53,731 nt of DNA from Lysobacter arseniciresistens ZS79 (GCF_000768335.1 NZ_AVPT01000017.1:1-53731); one strand, 5' to 3'. Positions 17,966-29,623 are shown, counted from the stretch's first letter. Numbers and translations: made by a program. Notes: generated from the sequence alone by a model not told the origin.

Positions 17966-18520
17966 TTATTGATCTTCCAACGCGACGGTTGCCGGCCGCT
18001 CCAGCCAGCCCCCCGCCCCGTCCGGAACCAGTTCAACCAACTCGATGCGATCTTCGAACACGCCGGTCACCCGGCCGTCGCTCTGCCCCATGTAGGCGCC
18101 CGGCTGGACCCGGTAGGTCACCTTGTCCGGGGCCATCACCAGCGCCACGATACCGTTGCCGCGGCCCAGCGTGCCGACCATGTCGAGGCTGTCGAGCGGG
18201 AACTGCTCCAGCGTCTGCTTGCGGCGGTCGGAATCCGGGCGCGGACCGCTGCCGTTGCTACGGTCGGTAAAGGCGTTGCTGAACGGGTCACGCAGGCCCT
18301 GGGCCGCGTACTCGAACGTTTCGAACTGCTGCATCACCGGCAGCGGATCCAGTGGCGGCGCCGGCCGCGCCTTGACCTCGGCGACCCAGGCCTCGAGGTT
18401 GGGCGCATCGCCCGGCGTGCTGGTCACGCCGCGGGCGCAACCGGCCACCAGCAGCGCGACCGAGATGGCCAGGGCCAGGCGGGGCATCGATGCACCGCCG
18501 CGAACGGTCAGCTCACGCAT
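17966..18520 (-). CDS. pilP: Type IV pilus lipoprotein PilP
   Basis: 184 residues with a lipoprotein signal ending in the lipobox LLVAGC (Cys about residue 28), a proline-rich linker (KARPAPPLDPLP), and the folded C-terminal domain (DMVGTLGRGNGIVALVMAPD, VQPGAYMGQSDGRVTGV, IELVELVPDG) that docks on PilQ. PilP joins the PilN-PilO inner-membrane pair to the PilQ secretin. The ATG at 18520 lies one base after the pilO stop; a second ATG at 18487 (MPRLAL) would still leave a full signal sequence, so the start is uncertain by 11 residues. Confidence 0.94.
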   Translation of the reverse strand: MRELTVRGGASMPRLALAISVALLVAGCARGVTSTPGDAPNLEAWVAEVKARPAPPLDPLPVMQQFETFEYAAQGLRDPFSNAFTDRSNGSGPRPDSDRRKQTLEQFPLDSLDMVGTLGRGNGIVALVMAPDKVTYRVQPGAYMGQSDGRVTGVFEDRIELVELVPDGAGGWLERPATVALEDQ

Positions 18521-18521
18521 C

Positions 18522-19181
18522 TCAGTTGCCCTCCCCGGCGGCCGCGGCCGTGGTCTCGGCGATTTCCTCTTCGTCGAGGTAGCGATATGTCTTCACGGTG
18601 CCTGCCAGCTCCAGCGGTGCGTTGGCGGTGATGCCGACGCCCTTGGCATCGCCGCGCGGCTTCAGGGAGATGTCGTGCATCGTCATGATCACGACGCGCG
18701 GCAGCGAGGCCACGCCGCTGACGAACGCGCCGAACTGGTGGTAGGTGCCCACCATGCGCAGCGCGATGGGCTTCTCGGCGTAGAACTCCTTGGGCTGCTC
18801 CGGACCGGGCTGGAACAGCTCGTTGCTGATGCCGGTGGCCAGCGCGGTCTGCGAGATGTCGACGATCAGGTCGGGCATCTCGGTCTTGCTCGGCAGCTGC
18901 CGCAGCATCTGCTGCAGCTGCTGCTCCATCTGCGCCAGCTGCTGCTTGAGCGGCTCCAGGTTGGACGCGCGGCCCTGCTTCTTCTCGAACTCGGCGCGCA
19001 GCTCGGACTCGGTGGTCTCCAGGCTGGCGAGCTGGTCGCGCTGGTCGCGCACGAACACCCACCAGGCCAGGCCGACGATCAGCAGGCCGACGATCACGCA
19101 CAGGCCGACCTTGGCCTGCTGCGGCCAGCCGCCGATGTTGTTGAAGTCCAGTTCCTTGAGATTGATTTTCTTCTGGCTCAC
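18522..19181 (-). CDS. pilO: Type IV pilus inner-membrane protein PilO
   Basis: 219 residues from a GTG whose GTGA overlaps the pilN stop. A short cytoplasmic N-terminus with KELDFNNIGGWP leads to one transmembrane helix (about 25-45), a long coiled coil rich in Gln/Leu/Glu (50-95), and a ferredoxin-like periplasmic domain (ending TYRYLDEEE). PilO heterodimerises with PilN and supports PilP/PilQ. The last dozen residues are Ala/Thr/Gly-rich and variable. All neighbours are pil genes in standard order. Confidence 0.95.
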   Translation of the reverse strand: MSQKKINLKELDFNNIGGWPQQAKVGLCVIVGLLIVGLAWWVFVRDQRDQLASLETTESELRAEFEKKQGRASNLEPLKQQLAQMEQQLQQMLRQLPSKTEMPDLIVDISQTALATGISNELFQPGPEQPKEFYAEKPIALRMVGTYHQFGAFVSGVASLPRVVIMTMHDISLKPRGDAKGVGITANAPLELAGTVKTYRYLDEEEIAETTAAAAGEGN

Positions 19182-19977
19182 GACGCGGCCTCCTCGGACG
19201 CGGGAACTTCGGCGGCGTCTTCGCTCGCCGGCACGGCGCCCTCGGCCGCGTCACCCTCGGCTGCTTCGGTCCCGCCCGGGGCGGCCTCGACCGTGACCGG
19301 GGCGGCGGCGGCCTCTTCCGACGGCATCGCGGCGACCTCGCCCGGCACCGCGCCGGTGGTCTCGGCGACCGGGGTGGCCTCCGACTCGACCGGCAGCGGA
19401 TCGGGGATGCCGTCGCCGTCCTCGTCCTTCGGCGCGTTCGGGTTGGCCAGCTTGACCTGCAGCTTGAACTCGTACGGCAGGCCCTTGTCGGTGCCGCGCG
19501 CCTCGATGATCGCCAGCTCCGGGTTGGTCATCCAGCCCGAGCCTTCGAGGTTGCGCATGTAGGTACTGACCCGTGCGTTGGACTGCGAGCGGCCCTCGAG
19601 CGTCAGGGTTTCGCTGTCCTGCTTGATCGAGGTCAGCATCACGCCGTCGGGAATCGTGCGCACCAGCGAGTCGAACAGATGCACCATCTGCGAGCGGTTG
19701 GCCTGCAGCTTCTCGATGACTTCCTTGCGGGCCAGCAGTTTGGCCTTCTTCTTGTCGAGCTCGTCGATCTCGGCGATCTGCTTGTCGACCTCGGTGATGC
19801 GGGCCTTGAGGAAATCGTTGCGCTCGTTCTGGCCGTCGATCTGGGCGTTGTAGAAGCCGACGATGAGGAACGACAGCACCACGGCCGCCAGCGCCGACAG
19901 CGCCAGCATGACCATCGCTTCCTTCTGGCGTTGCTTGCGGCGCTCGGCGCGCCACGGAAGGAGGTTGATCCGTGCCA

Positions 19978-19978
<1 letters not shown>
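19178..19978 (-). CDS. pilN: Type IV pilus inner-membrane protein PilN with long acidic C-terminal tail
   Basis: 266 residues starting at the ATG that overlaps the pilM stop by one base. The N-terminal INLLPWR is the short motif that binds the PilM cleft. It is followed by a basic segment, a transmembrane helix (about 22-42), a coiled coil (50-95) and the ferredoxin-like periplasmic domain ending near residue 178. The family is usually about 180-220 residues long. Here an 86-residue tail (181-266) is added, almost entirely Ala, Glu, Pro, Gly and Val, strongly acidic, starting with DEDGDGIPD (185-193), which resembles a calcium-binding DxDxDG loop. The tail should lie in the periplasm. Core function is sure; the tail's role is unknown. 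Confidence 0.95.
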
Positions 19979-21039
<1,061 letters not shown>

Positions 21040-21090
21040 TTATCTCCCCTTGCCACCAGGCGCTCGCGCGCTCTTTCCGTGGCCGCGTCC

Positions 21091-21119
21091 TAGATAACGG
21101 ACTTTTTACGACCCCGCAA
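21091..21119 (-). promoter_or_regulatory. Candidate promoter of pilMNOPQ
   Basis: On the minus strand TTGCGG (21114-21119) and TATCTA (21091-21096) are separated by 17 bases, 55 bases upstream of the pilM GTG. The -35 is fair and the -10 weak. No sigma-54 -24/-12 pair with correct spacing was found. Confidence 0.4.
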
Positions 21120-21211
21120 CCATTCCATCCACTAATTGCCCACCAGTGCTCCTTTCTGCCACTGGAGGTCGAAAGGGCGGCTCCCCGGCCGGTGTCTTTC
21201 CCGGGCTCCTC

Positions 21212-21217
21212 TATACT
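21212..21217 (+). promoter_or_regulatory. -10 element of the PBP1A gene
   Basis: TATACT lies 36 bases before the ATG at 21254, but no good -35 is found at 16-18 bases upstream. The 217-base divergent gap with pilM would carry both promoters. Confidence 0.4.
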
Positions 21218-21253
21218 CCACAACCCTATCCACCCGCAATCCGGACCCGCTCG

Positions 21254-23770
21254 ATGTCCCTTCCCCGTCGCCTGCTGCGCTGGGCACTCCTGGCCGCGGC
21301 CGGCTTGGCCGTCGCGTGCGTGATCGCCCTCGGCGTCGTCTATTACCTGATCGCCCCCCAGCTGCCCGACGTGGAGACCCTGCACGACGTCGAGTTGCAG
21401 GAGCCCATGTACGTGTACGCGCGCGACGGGCGCCTGATGGCGGTGTTCGGCGAGGTCCGGCGCTACCCGGCCGAGATCGACGCGGTGCCGGAACGGCTCA
21501 AGCAGGCCTTCATCGCGATCGAGGACAACCGCTTCTACGAGCACCGCGGCGTCGACTACGTCGGCGTGGCGCGCGCGGTGTGGCTGCTGCTGACCACCGA
21601 CGACGAGCGCGTCCCGGGTGGCTCGACCATCACCCAGCAGGTCGCCCGGCAGTTCTTCCTGAGCACCGAGTACAGCTACACCCGCAAGATCGCCGAGATG
21701 ATGCTGGCCTGGCGGATGGAGCGCGAGCTCAGCAAGGACGAGATCTTCGAGCTCTATCTCAACCGCAGCTTCTTCGGAAACCGCGCCTACGGCGTCACCG
21801 CCGCGGCCGAGTTCTACTACGGCAAGGACCTGGCCGAGCTGTCGCTGGACGAGATGGCCTCGCTCGCCGGCATCCCGAAGTTCCCGTCCAGCGGCAACCC
21901 GGTCAGCAACCCCGAGCGCGCGCGCATCCGTCGCGATTACATCCTCGAGCGCATGGCGGACCTGGATTTCATCAGCGACGCGGAGAAGTCGGCCGCGCAG
22001 CGGGTGCCGATGCACGCGACCCCGCACGAGCCGCCGATCCAGCTCTACGCCCCGTACGTGGCCGAGATGGTGCGCCAGGAGATGATCGACCGCTTCGGCG
22101 CCGAGGCGATGACCAAGGGCTACCACGTCGTCACCACGATCGACCCGGAGATGCAGCGCGCGGCCAACCAGGCGGTGCGCGACGGCCTGGCCACCTATGA
22201 CAGCCGCCACGGCTGGCACGGCGTGGAGCAGCACTTCGACCTGGCCGAGGGCGAGGACGCCGAAACCGCCAAGGCCCGACTGCGCGGCATCGCCACCCAG
22301 ACCGACATGCTGCCGGCGCTGGTGCTGGCCACCGGCGACGGCAGTGCGACGGTGGTGCTGCGCAGCGGGCGCGAGGTCACCCTTGGCCGTGACCAGGGCT
22401 GGAACGGCCGCAACCCGGCCAGCCTGGTCAAGCGCGGCGACGTGGTCCGGGTGCACCGGGTCGACACCGGGGAGGACGCCGGCGACGAGGGCGCCACCAC
22501 CGCCGCCGGCGAGCCCGCCGCGCCACGCTACGAGCTGACCCAGATCCCGCGCGCGCAGTCGGCGCTGGTATCGATGGAGGCCGACACCGGCGCGCTGCGT
22601 GCGCTGACCGGCGGTTTCAGCTTCGCCGGCAGCAAGTTCAACCGTGCCACCCAGGCCAAGCGCCAGCCGGGCTCGAGCTTCAAGCCGTTCCTGTACGCCG
22701 CGTCGTTCGAGCGCGGCTTCAACCCGGCCTCGGTCGTGCTCGACGCGCCGGTGGTCTTCCGCGACCGCGCCGGCAACACCTGGCGGCCGCAGAACGACGA
22801 CGCCAGGTTCCTCGGCCCGATGCGCCTGCGCGAGGCGCTGGTGCGCTCGCGCAACCTGGTGTCGGTGCGGCTGCTGGACGCGATCGGCGTCGACTACGCA
22901 CGCAAGTACATCAGCCACTTCGGTTTCGACGAGGACAGCCTGCCGCCGAACCTGTCGATGTCACTGGGCACGGCGTCGCTGACCCCGCTGTCGATCGCGC
23001 GCGGCTACGCCGTGTTCGCCAACGGCGGCTTCCGGGTCACGCCGTGGCTGATCAAGGAGGTCAAGGACCGCGACGGCGCGGTGATCTTCGAGGAGAACCC
23101 GCTCACCGCCTGCCCGTACTGCGGCGGCGGCGCGCGCACGGCGACGGCCGCGGCGTCCGGCGGCGGCACCGTGATCGGCGGCTTCAACCTCGGGCCGGCG
23201 ACCGCAGCGGCCGAGCCGGCGGCTGTCGAACCGGAGGCGCCGGCGGAGCCGGAGACACCACCGGCCGACATGAAGGTCGCCCCGCGCGCGATCGACGGCC
23301 GCATCGCGTACCAGATCGAGTCGATGCTGCGCGACGTGGTCCAGCGCGGCACCGGCACCAAGGCCAAGGTGCTCGGCCGCGAGGACGTCGGCGGCAAGAC
23401 CGGCTCGACCAACGACCATCGCGACGCGTGGTTCTCCGGCCTGGGCGGGGGTCTGGTGACCACGGTCTGGGTCGGCCGCGACAACTTCGAGTCGCTGGGC
23501 CGCGGCGAGTACGGCGGCAAGGCCGCGCTGCCGGTCTGGATCGACTACATGCGCGTCGCGCTGGAAGGCCGCCCGGTCAAGGAGAACCTGCCGCCGGCCG
23601 GCATGGTCGAGGTCGGCGTGGCGGCCAACGGCAGCCTGCTGCCCAACGCCAGCGGCGGCATCACCGAGTGGGTCAAGACCGAGGACCTGGAGCGCATGCA
23701 GGCCTACGCCGAGTACGACAGCTACGGCCCCGACGCCAGCCAGGCCGAGGAGACGTTCGACATCTTCTGA
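21254..23770 (+). CDS. mrcA: Penicillin-binding protein 1A (bifunctional transglycosylase/transpeptidase)
   Basis: 838 residues with a single N-terminal membrane anchor ([26 protein letters not shown]). The GT51 glycosyltransferase has [12 protein letters not shown] (catalytic Glu), [12 protein letters not shown] and the [16 protein letters not shown] motif. An OB-like insert follows, then the transpeptidase with SxxK (GSSFKPFLY), SxN (SRNLVS) and KTG (GGKTGSTND). It polymerises and cross-links peptidoglycan in the periplasm. The ATG at 21254 gives a normal cytoplasmic start; a longer frame lacks support. Odd: between the SxN and KTG motifs lies a low-complexity Ala/Glu/Pro insert of about 50 residues, preceded by a CPYC pair (C620, C623), uncommon in a periplasmic enzyme. 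Confidence 0.96.
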   Translation: MSLPRRLLRWALLAAAGLAVACVIALGVVYYLIAPQLPDVETLHDVELQEPMYVYARDGRLMAVFGEVRRYPAEIDAVPERLKQAFIAIEDNRFYEHRGVDYVGVARAVWLLLTTDDERVPGGSTITQQVARQFFLSTEYSYTRKIAEMMLAWRMERELSKDEIFELYLNRSFFGNRAYGVTAAAEFYYGKDLAELSLDEMASLAGIPKFPSSGNPVSNPERARIRRDYILERMADLDFISDAEKSAAQRVPMHATPHEPPIQLYAPYVAEMVRQEMIDRFGAEAMTKGYHVVTTIDPEMQRAANQAVRDGLATYDSRHGWHGVEQHFDLAEGEDAETAKARLRGIATQTDMLPALVLATGDGSATVVLRSGREVTLGRDQGWNGRNPASLVKRGDVVRVHRVDTGEDAGDEGATTAAGEPAAPRYELTQIPRAQSALVSMEADTGALRALTGGFSFAGSKFNRATQAKRQPGSSFKPFLYAASFERGFNPASVVLDAPVVFRDRAGNTWRPQNDDARFLGPMRLREALVRSRNLVSVRLLDAIGVDYARKYISHFGFDEDSLPPNLSMSLGTASLTPLSIARGYAVFANGGFRVTPWLIKEVKDRDGAVIFEENPLTACPYCGGGARTATAAASGGGTVIGGFNLGPATAAAEPAAVEPEAPAEPETPPADMKVAPRAIDGRIAYQIESMLRDVVQRGTGTKAKVLGREDVGGKTGSTNDHRDAWFSGLGGGLVTTVWVGRDNFESLGRGEYGGKAALPVWIDYMRVALEGRPVKENLPPAGMVEVGVAANGSLLPNASGGITEWVKTEDLERMQAYAEYDSYGPDASQAEETFDIF

Positions 23771-23849
23771 CCGTGCTAGCGTGGTCGCGCCGGCCGCGTG
23801 GCCGGCCGCGGCCCGCGATCGCGGTGCCGCCGCACCGGTGGAGGTCGCG

Positions 23850-24542
23850 ATGCCACGCCACAAGCACGCTACACCCGGCAAGGCGACGACCGCCGGCCAC
23901 CATGCGCGGCACGCCGAGACCCGCATCCGCGAGCGCCGCGGGCGGGTCGCCGGCGAGGCCGCCCGGCTGATCGCCGAGGGCGGCCTGCGCGACTACCACC
24001 AGGCCAAGCTGAAGGCCGCGCAGCGGCTGGGGATTTCCGACGACGCCTCGCTTCCGCGCAACCGCGAGATCGAGGACGCGCTGCGCGAATACCAGCGACT
24101 GTTCCGCCCCGACCATGCCGACGGCCTGCGCCGCCGCCGCGACGCCGCGTTGCGTGCGCTGGAGTTCTTCGAGCCGTTCGACCCGCGGCTGGTCGGCCCC
24201 GTGCTGGGAGGCACCGCCGATGCGCGCAGCCCGGTCGCCCTGCTCCTGCACAGCGACGACGCCGACGCGGTGCCGCGCTTCCTCGACCAGCACGGCATCC
24301 CGGCCGAGGCCAGCGGCCGCCGGTTGCGACTGGACCGGGTGCGCAGCGGGGACTTCCCGGTATGGCTGTTCAGCGCCGAGGACCTGACGTTCGACCTGAC
24401 CGTGCTGCCGCGCATACTGCTGCGGCAGGCGCCGCTGTCGGCGGTCGACGAGCGGCCGATGCAGCGGGCGAACGCCGCGCAACTGCGGCGGCTGCTGGCC
24501 GAGGAAGAGATCACCGGGTACGAGGGCGCGCCGCCGGCCTGA
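23850..24542 (+). CDS. Conserved hypothetical protein, function not recognised
   Basis: 230 residues. The ATG at 23850 is supported by GGAGG six bases upstream; the longer frame would add unlikely residues. The N-terminus is basic and His-rich (MPRHKHATPGKATTAGHHARH), then a helical part (about 25-100; ARLIAEGGLRDYHQAK, REIEDALREYQRLFRP), then an alpha/beta part (130-205; VALLLHSDDADAVPRFLDQHGIP, FPVWLFSAEDLTFDLTVLP) and a helical end. The second half faintly recalls nucleotidyltransferase folds (LTFDLTVLP at an expected beta-strand), but no catalytic triad can be pointed to, so no function is given. There is no signal peptide or membrane segment. It sits alone between PBP1A and citrate synthase, convergent with the latter. 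Confidence 0.75.
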   Translation: MPRHKHATPGKATTAGHHARHAETRIRERRGRVAGEAARLIAEGGLRDYHQAKLKAAQRLGISDDASLPRNREIEDALREYQRLFRPDHADGLRRRRDAALRALEFFEPFDPRLVGPVLGGTADARSPVALLLHSDDADAVPRFLDQHGIPAEASGRRLRLDRVRSGDFPVWLFSAEDLTFDLTVLPRILLRQAPLSAVDERPMQRANAAQLRRLLAEEEITGYEGAPPA

Positions 24543-24572
24543 CGACGCGTATCTGCGGCCCGGAAAACGGAA

Positions 24573-24594
24573 ACGCCCCGCGATTGCGGGGCGT
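24573..24594 (-). terminator. Intrinsic terminator of gltA
   Basis: A perfect nine-base stem (acgccccgc / gcggggcgt) with a four-base loop is followed on the minus strand by TTCCGTTTTCC, 48 bases after the gltA stop. It lies between convergent genes and may also slow transcription from the other side. Confidence 0.8.
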
Positions 24595-24642
24595 CCACGT
24601 ACTCGACCGACCGGGGCGTTCGAGCCACCGGGCGGCCCGGGA

Positions 24643-25941
<1,299 letters not shown>

Positions 25942-26026
25942 GAAGCACTCCTCATGTCTGCACACCCGCGAGCCGGTCGCGGGCGGAGGGGGTGGACAAG
26001 GTCGCGGGTCGTGCCGCGATCCGCGA

Positions 26027-26032
26027 ATTATC
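26027..26032 (-). promoter_or_regulatory. -10 element of gltA
   Basis: GATAAT on the minus strand, 85 bases before the gltA GTG, in the 210-base gap with rpmE. It matches five of six consensus bases; no convincing -35 is seen. Confidence 0.4.
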
Positions 26033-26103
26033 GCACAGTGCCGTACCGCACGGTCCGCCCGGGGACCCGCAACAATGCGTTGCGCGCACGGCGGCAGAAA
26101 CGA

Positions 26104-26128
26104 CGACGGCCGCCATGGGCGACCGTCG
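26104..26128 (-). terminator. Hairpin terminator after rpmE
   Basis: An 11-base stem (cgacggccgcc / ggcgaccgtcg, one wobble) with a three-base loop is followed on the minus strand by TCGTTTCTG, 23 bases after the rpmE stop. The T-run is short. Confidence 0.6.
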
Positions 26129-26151
26129 AGGCAACAGCGTTGGAGCGGCGC

Positions 26152-26394
26152 TTACTTGGCGTAGCGCTTGCGGAACTTGTCCACGCGACCGCCGGTATCC
26201 ATGATCTTGTGCTTGCCCGTGTAGAACGGGTGCGAGGCCGACGAGATGTCGATCTTGATCAGGGGGTACTCGTTGCCGTCCTCCCACTTCACCGACTCCT
26301 TGCTGCCAAGGGTCGAGCGGGTCAGGAACTGGAAGTCCGTGGTCACGTCCTGGAACACGACTTCGCGGTACTCGGGATGGATGCCGGCTTTCAT
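26152..26394 (-). CDS. rpmE: 50S ribosomal protein L31 type B
   Basis: 80 residues. [32 protein letters not shown] and [28 protein letters not shown] identify bL31; the last is cited here as adjacent motifs [10 protein letters not shown] and [11 protein letters not shown]. The CxxC zinc ribbon of the type A protein is absent, so this is the zinc-independent type B paralogue. In bacteria with both types, type B is often repressed by Zur; I see no Zur-like palindrome here, so it may be the only, constitutive, L31. The ATG at 26394 is preferred over the GTG two codons earlier. Confidence 0.96.
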   Translation of the reverse strand: MKAGIHPEYREVVFQDVTTDFQFLTRSTLGSKESVKWEDGNEYPLIKIDISSASHPFYTGKHKIMDTGGRVDKFRKRYAK

Positions 26395-26428
26395 TGGCAC
26401 TCACCAATTATGCGGAGGGAAGCGCGGC

Positions 26429-26458
26429 AGTATAGCGGCCTCCCGGGGGCCGGCGCAA
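26429..26458 (-). promoter_or_regulatory. rpmE promoter
   Basis: TTGCGC (26453-26458) and TATACT (26429-26434) are separated by 18 bases on the minus strand, 34 bases before the rpmE ATG. The -10 is good, the -35 fair. Confidence 0.5.
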
Positions 26459-26475
26459 GCCCGGTCGGCGACGTC

Positions 26476-27417
26476 CTAGACGGCCGCCAGCGCCGCCTCG
26501 ATCAGGGCCTCGAACCGGCGCTGGTCGTAGCGCAGCAGGATGGCGGCGTTGTCCGGCGCACCGCCGCGGCGCTGCCAGTCGACGATGGTCGCGCCGCGGC
26601 TGTGGTGGCCGGCCAGTTCGACCGCGAGCGGGCGCTCGGCCACTTCCAGCGCCCCGTCCGGTTCCAGCGCGAACGCCATCGCCAGCGCATCGGCCGAGTG
26701 CCAGCGGTCGCCACGACTGTCGCCGGCCCATTGCCGGGTCTTGCGCGAAATCAGCTCGTAGAACGTCGCCCGCGCGCTGCCGCAGGCCAGCCAGCGCTCG
26801 ACCTCGCGGTGCGGGAAGCCGTGCTCCAGCACCGCCTCCCAATCGGCCAGGTCGGCCCGCGGGAACGCGTCGAACACGATGTGGGCGGCCTCCGGATCGA
26901 AGCCGATGTTGAACTCGGCGACCGCGCTGGTATTGCCGCGGCCGGTCACCGCGCCGCCCATCACCACCAGCCGGCCGACCCGCGACGGCAGGGTCGGGTC
27001 CAGCCGCAGGGCGAGCGCGAGGTTGGTCAGCGGGCCCAGCGCGACCAGCAGCAGGCGGCCGGCGTGCTCGTGCGAAAGCCGCAGGATCGCCAGCGCGGCG
27101 TGCTCGGCCTCGGCCTTGCGGGCGGCCGGGACGTAGCCGACGTCGCCGAAGCCGTCGCGGCCGTGGACGTAGCCGGCGTCCTCGGCCAGGTGCAGCAGCG
27201 GCGTCGCGCAGCCGGCGAACACCGGCACGTCGACGCCGGCCACCTCGCACAGCTTCAGCGCATTGGCGACGGTGTGCTGCAGGCCGACGTTGCCGGCGGC
27301 GACGGTCAACCCGACCACGGCGTGGCGGGGGTCGTTGAACGCCATCAGCAGAGCGAGGGCGTCGTCGACGCCGGGGTCGGTGTCGATCAGCAGCGGGATC
27401 CGGGTGGATTCGGTCAT
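26476..27417 (-). CDS. Inosine-uridine preferring nucleoside hydrolase
   Basis: 313 residues. The N-terminal DTDPGVDDALALL is the calcium-binding aspartate cluster of the IunH family. VALGPLTNLALAL, VMGGAV and EFNIGFDPEAA are the other conserved blocks, and an Asp near DRWHSADALAMA completes the metal site. It hydrolyses ribonucleosides to base and ribose, probably for purine/pyrimidine salvage in the cytoplasm. Base specificity cannot be predicted. The gene stands alone, co-directional with rpmE downstream and recG upstream, with no clear promoter of its own in the 43-base gap to recG. Confidence 0.93.
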   Translation of the reverse strand: MTESTRIPLLIDTDPGVDDALALLMAFNDPRHAVVGLTVAAGNVGLQHTVANALKLCEVAGVDVPVFAGCATPLLHLAEDAGYVHGRDGFGDVGYVPAARKAEAEHAALAILRLSHEHAGRLLLVALGPLTNLALALRLDPTLPSRVGRLVVMGGAVTGRGNTSAVAEFNIGFDPEAAHIVFDAFPRADLADWEAVLEHGFPHREVERWLACGSARATFYELISRKTRQWAGDSRGDRWHSADALAMAFALEPDGALEVAERPLAVELAGHHSRGATIVDWQRRGGAPDNAAILLRYDQRRFEALIEAALAAV

Positions 27418-27460
27418 GCCGCGATTATGCCCCGGGGTGCGGCGTGGCGACGCGGGCGAG

Positions 27461-29623
27461 TCAGGCGCCGGCGTAGCGCACGGCGCCGCCGACCCAGCGC
27501 GCGACGATCGCGTCGGCGATGCCGGGCGAGCCGTCGAGCAGTTGGCCGGCGATGTCGTGCACCTGGGGCAGCAGGTCGGCGTCGCGGGCGAGGTCGGCGA
27601 GGCGGAAGCCGGCCAGGCCGGTCTGGCGCGTGCCGAGCAGTTCGCCGGGGCCGCGCAGCTCCAGGTCCTTCTCGGCTATGACGAAGCCGTCGCTGGTCTC
27701 ACGCATGGTCTCCAGCCGCTGCCGCGCCAGTTGCGACAGCGGCGAGCGATACAGCAGCACGCAACTGGACGCGGCGCTGCCCCGCCCCACCCGGCCGCGC
27801 AACTGGTGCAGCTGCGCCAGCCCGAGCCGCTCGGCGTTCTCGATGATCATCAGCGAGGCGTTGGGAACATCCACGCCGACCTCGATCACCGTGGTCGCGA
27901 CCAGCAGGTCTATATCGCCGGCCTTGAACGCGGCCATGGTCGCCTGCTTGTCGGCCGGCTTCATGCGGCCGTGCACGAGCCCGACCCGCACTTCCGGGAG
28001 TTGCGTCGACAGCGCCTCGTACGTGCTCTGCGCCGCCTGCGCCTCGACCTTCATCGCCGCGCCGGGGCCGTCGTCGTCGGGCTCGTCGATCAGGGTGCAG
28101 ACCCAGTACGCCTGCCGGCCCTCGGCGCAGGCCGAGCGGATGCGCTCGACCAGCTCGGGCCGGCGGCCGTCGCCCAGCGCGACGGTCTGCACCGGGGTCC
28201 GGCCCGGCGGCAGTTCGTCGATCGCGGAGACGTCCAAGTCGGCGTAGGCCGACATCGCCAGCGTGCGCGGGATCGGGGTCGCGGTCATCACCAGCTGGTG
28301 CGGCACCACCGCCGACGCGCCGACCTCGCCACCCGCGCCCTTGTCGCGCAGGGCCAGCCGCTGGTGCACGCCGAAGCGGTGCTGCTCGTCGACGATGGCC
28401 AGCGCGAGGTCGTGGAAAGCCACGCCGTCCTGCATCAGCGCGTGGGTGCCGACGACCACCTGCGCCTCGCCGCTGGCGACCGCCTGCAGCACCTTCGCGC
28501 GGGCACGCCCGGTCACCTTGCCGGCCAGCCACGCGACCTGCAGGCCGAGTGGTTCGAGCCAGCCGCGCAGGTTGGCCAGGTGCTGTTCGGCGAGCAGTTC
28601 GGTGGGTGCCATCAGCGCGGCCTGCCGGCCGTCGGCGACCGCCAGCATCGCCACCAGCGCGGCGACCACGGTCTTGCCGCTGCCGACGTCGCCCTGCACC
28701 AGCCGCAGCATCGGCGAGGGCCGGGCGAGGTCGGCGAGGATCTCGTCGAACACGCGCTGCTGTGCGCCGGTCAACTCGAACGGCAGCGCGTCGCGCAGGC
28801 GTGCGGCGAGCGTGGTGTCGCGCAGCGCCGGCGCGGCGTGCGCCTGCTGGGCGATGCGCTGGCGGCGCAGGCTCAGGTGGTGGGCGAGCAGTTCCTCCAG
28901 CACCAGTCGGCGCTGGGCCGGGTGGCGGCCCTCCAGCAGCAGCGCGACGTCGGCGTCGCCCGGCGGCCGGTGCACCGTCAACAGCGCCTCGCGCAACGGC
29001 GGCAGGTGCAGCGAGGCGAGCAGCGACGGCGGCAGCAGCTCGAGTGTGCCGTCGTCGGGCAGGCGGTCGAGCGCGAGTCCGATCAGCCGGCGCAGCGATG
29101 CCGGACCGATGCCCTCGATGACCGGGTAGACCGGATCGAGCCGGTCGCCGAGGCCGTCATCGACCGCGTCGTCGAGGACGCGGTAGCTCGGATGGACGAT
29201 CTCCAGGCCGTTCTGGCCCGGGCGCGGCGTGCCGTAGCAGCGCACCCGCGCGCCGACCCGGAACTGGTTGACCTGCGCCGAACGGAAGTGGAAGAACCGC
29301 AGCACGAGGGTGGCGCGGGAATCGTCACCGATCGCGACGCGCAGCAGCGGCCGGTAGCGGAAGCCGCGCTCGACCGCCTCGACCCGCCCCTCGACCTGCG
29401 CGGCGACGCCGGGCTGCAGCGCGCGGATCGGGGTCAGGCGGGTGCGGTCCTCGTATTGCCGCGGCAGCTGCAGCCACAGGTCCTGCAGCCGGACGAGACC
29501 GCGCGCGGCGAGTTTTTCGGCGACCTTCGGGCCGCACCCGGCCAGCGTCGTCAGCGCCGCGTCGCCGGCCGCGGCGAGCGCCGGCGCTGGCGCGGGCACT
29601 CGCCGGGTGGCGCGTCTAGCCAA
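27461..29623 (-). CDS. recG: ATP-dependent DNA helicase RecG
   Basis: 720 residues. The wedge/OB domain (PRQYEDRT near the start) is followed by helicase motif I QGDVGSGKT, motif Ia MAPTELLAEQH, DEQH (motif II), TATPIPRTL (motif III), the C-terminal helicase half with EVGVDVPNA and QLRGRVGRG, and the RecG C-terminal motif with GPGELLGTRQ. It remodels stalled forks and Holliday junctions. The start is uncertain: the first in-frame codon is TTG at 29623, overlapping the end of ridA by eight bases, and a GTG at 29599 would shorten the protein by eight residues. Neither has a good ribosome-binding site, so coupling to ridA is likely. Confidence 0.96.
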   Translation of the reverse strand: MARRATRRVPAPAPALAAAGDAALTTLAGCGPKVAEKLAARGLVRLQDLWLQLPRQYEDRTRLTPIRALQPGVAAQVEGRVEAVERGFRYRPLLRVAIGDDSRATLVLRFFHFRSAQVNQFRVGARVRCYGTPRPGQNGLEIVHPSYRVLDDAVDDGLGDRLDPVYPVIEGIGPASLRRLIGLALDRLPDDGTLELLPPSLLASLHLPPLREALLTVHRPPGDADVALLLEGRHPAQRRLVLEELLAHHLSLRRQRIAQQAHAAPALRDTTLAARLRDALPFELTGAQQRVFDEILADLARPSPMLRLVQGDVGSGKTVVAALVAMLAVADGRQAALMAPTELLAEQHLANLRGWLEPLGLQVAWLAGKVTGRARAKVLQAVASGEAQVVVGTHALMQDGVAFHDLALAIVDEQHRFGVHQRLALRDKGAGGEVGASAVVPHQLVMTATPIPRTLAMSAYADLDVSAIDELPPGRTPVQTVALGDGRRPELVERIRSACAEGRQAYWVCTLIDEPDDDGPGAAMKVEAQAAQSTYEALSTQLPEVRVGLVHGRMKPADKQATMAAFKAGDIDLLVATTVIEVGVDVPNASLMIIENAERLGLAQLHQLRGRVGRGSAASSCVLLYRSPLSQLARQRLETMRETSDGFVIAEKDLELRGPGELLGTRQTGLAGFRLADLARDADLLPQVHDIAGQLLDGSPGIADAIVARWVGGAVRYAGA

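Noticed and set aside
21091-21140. Sigma-54 promoter for pilMNOPQ
   Set aside because: TGGAATGGTTGCGG has GG and GC only seven bases apart, not the required ten.
26395-26475. Zur operator before L31 type B
   Set aside because: The region is GC-rich and has no A/T-rich palindrome of the Zur type.
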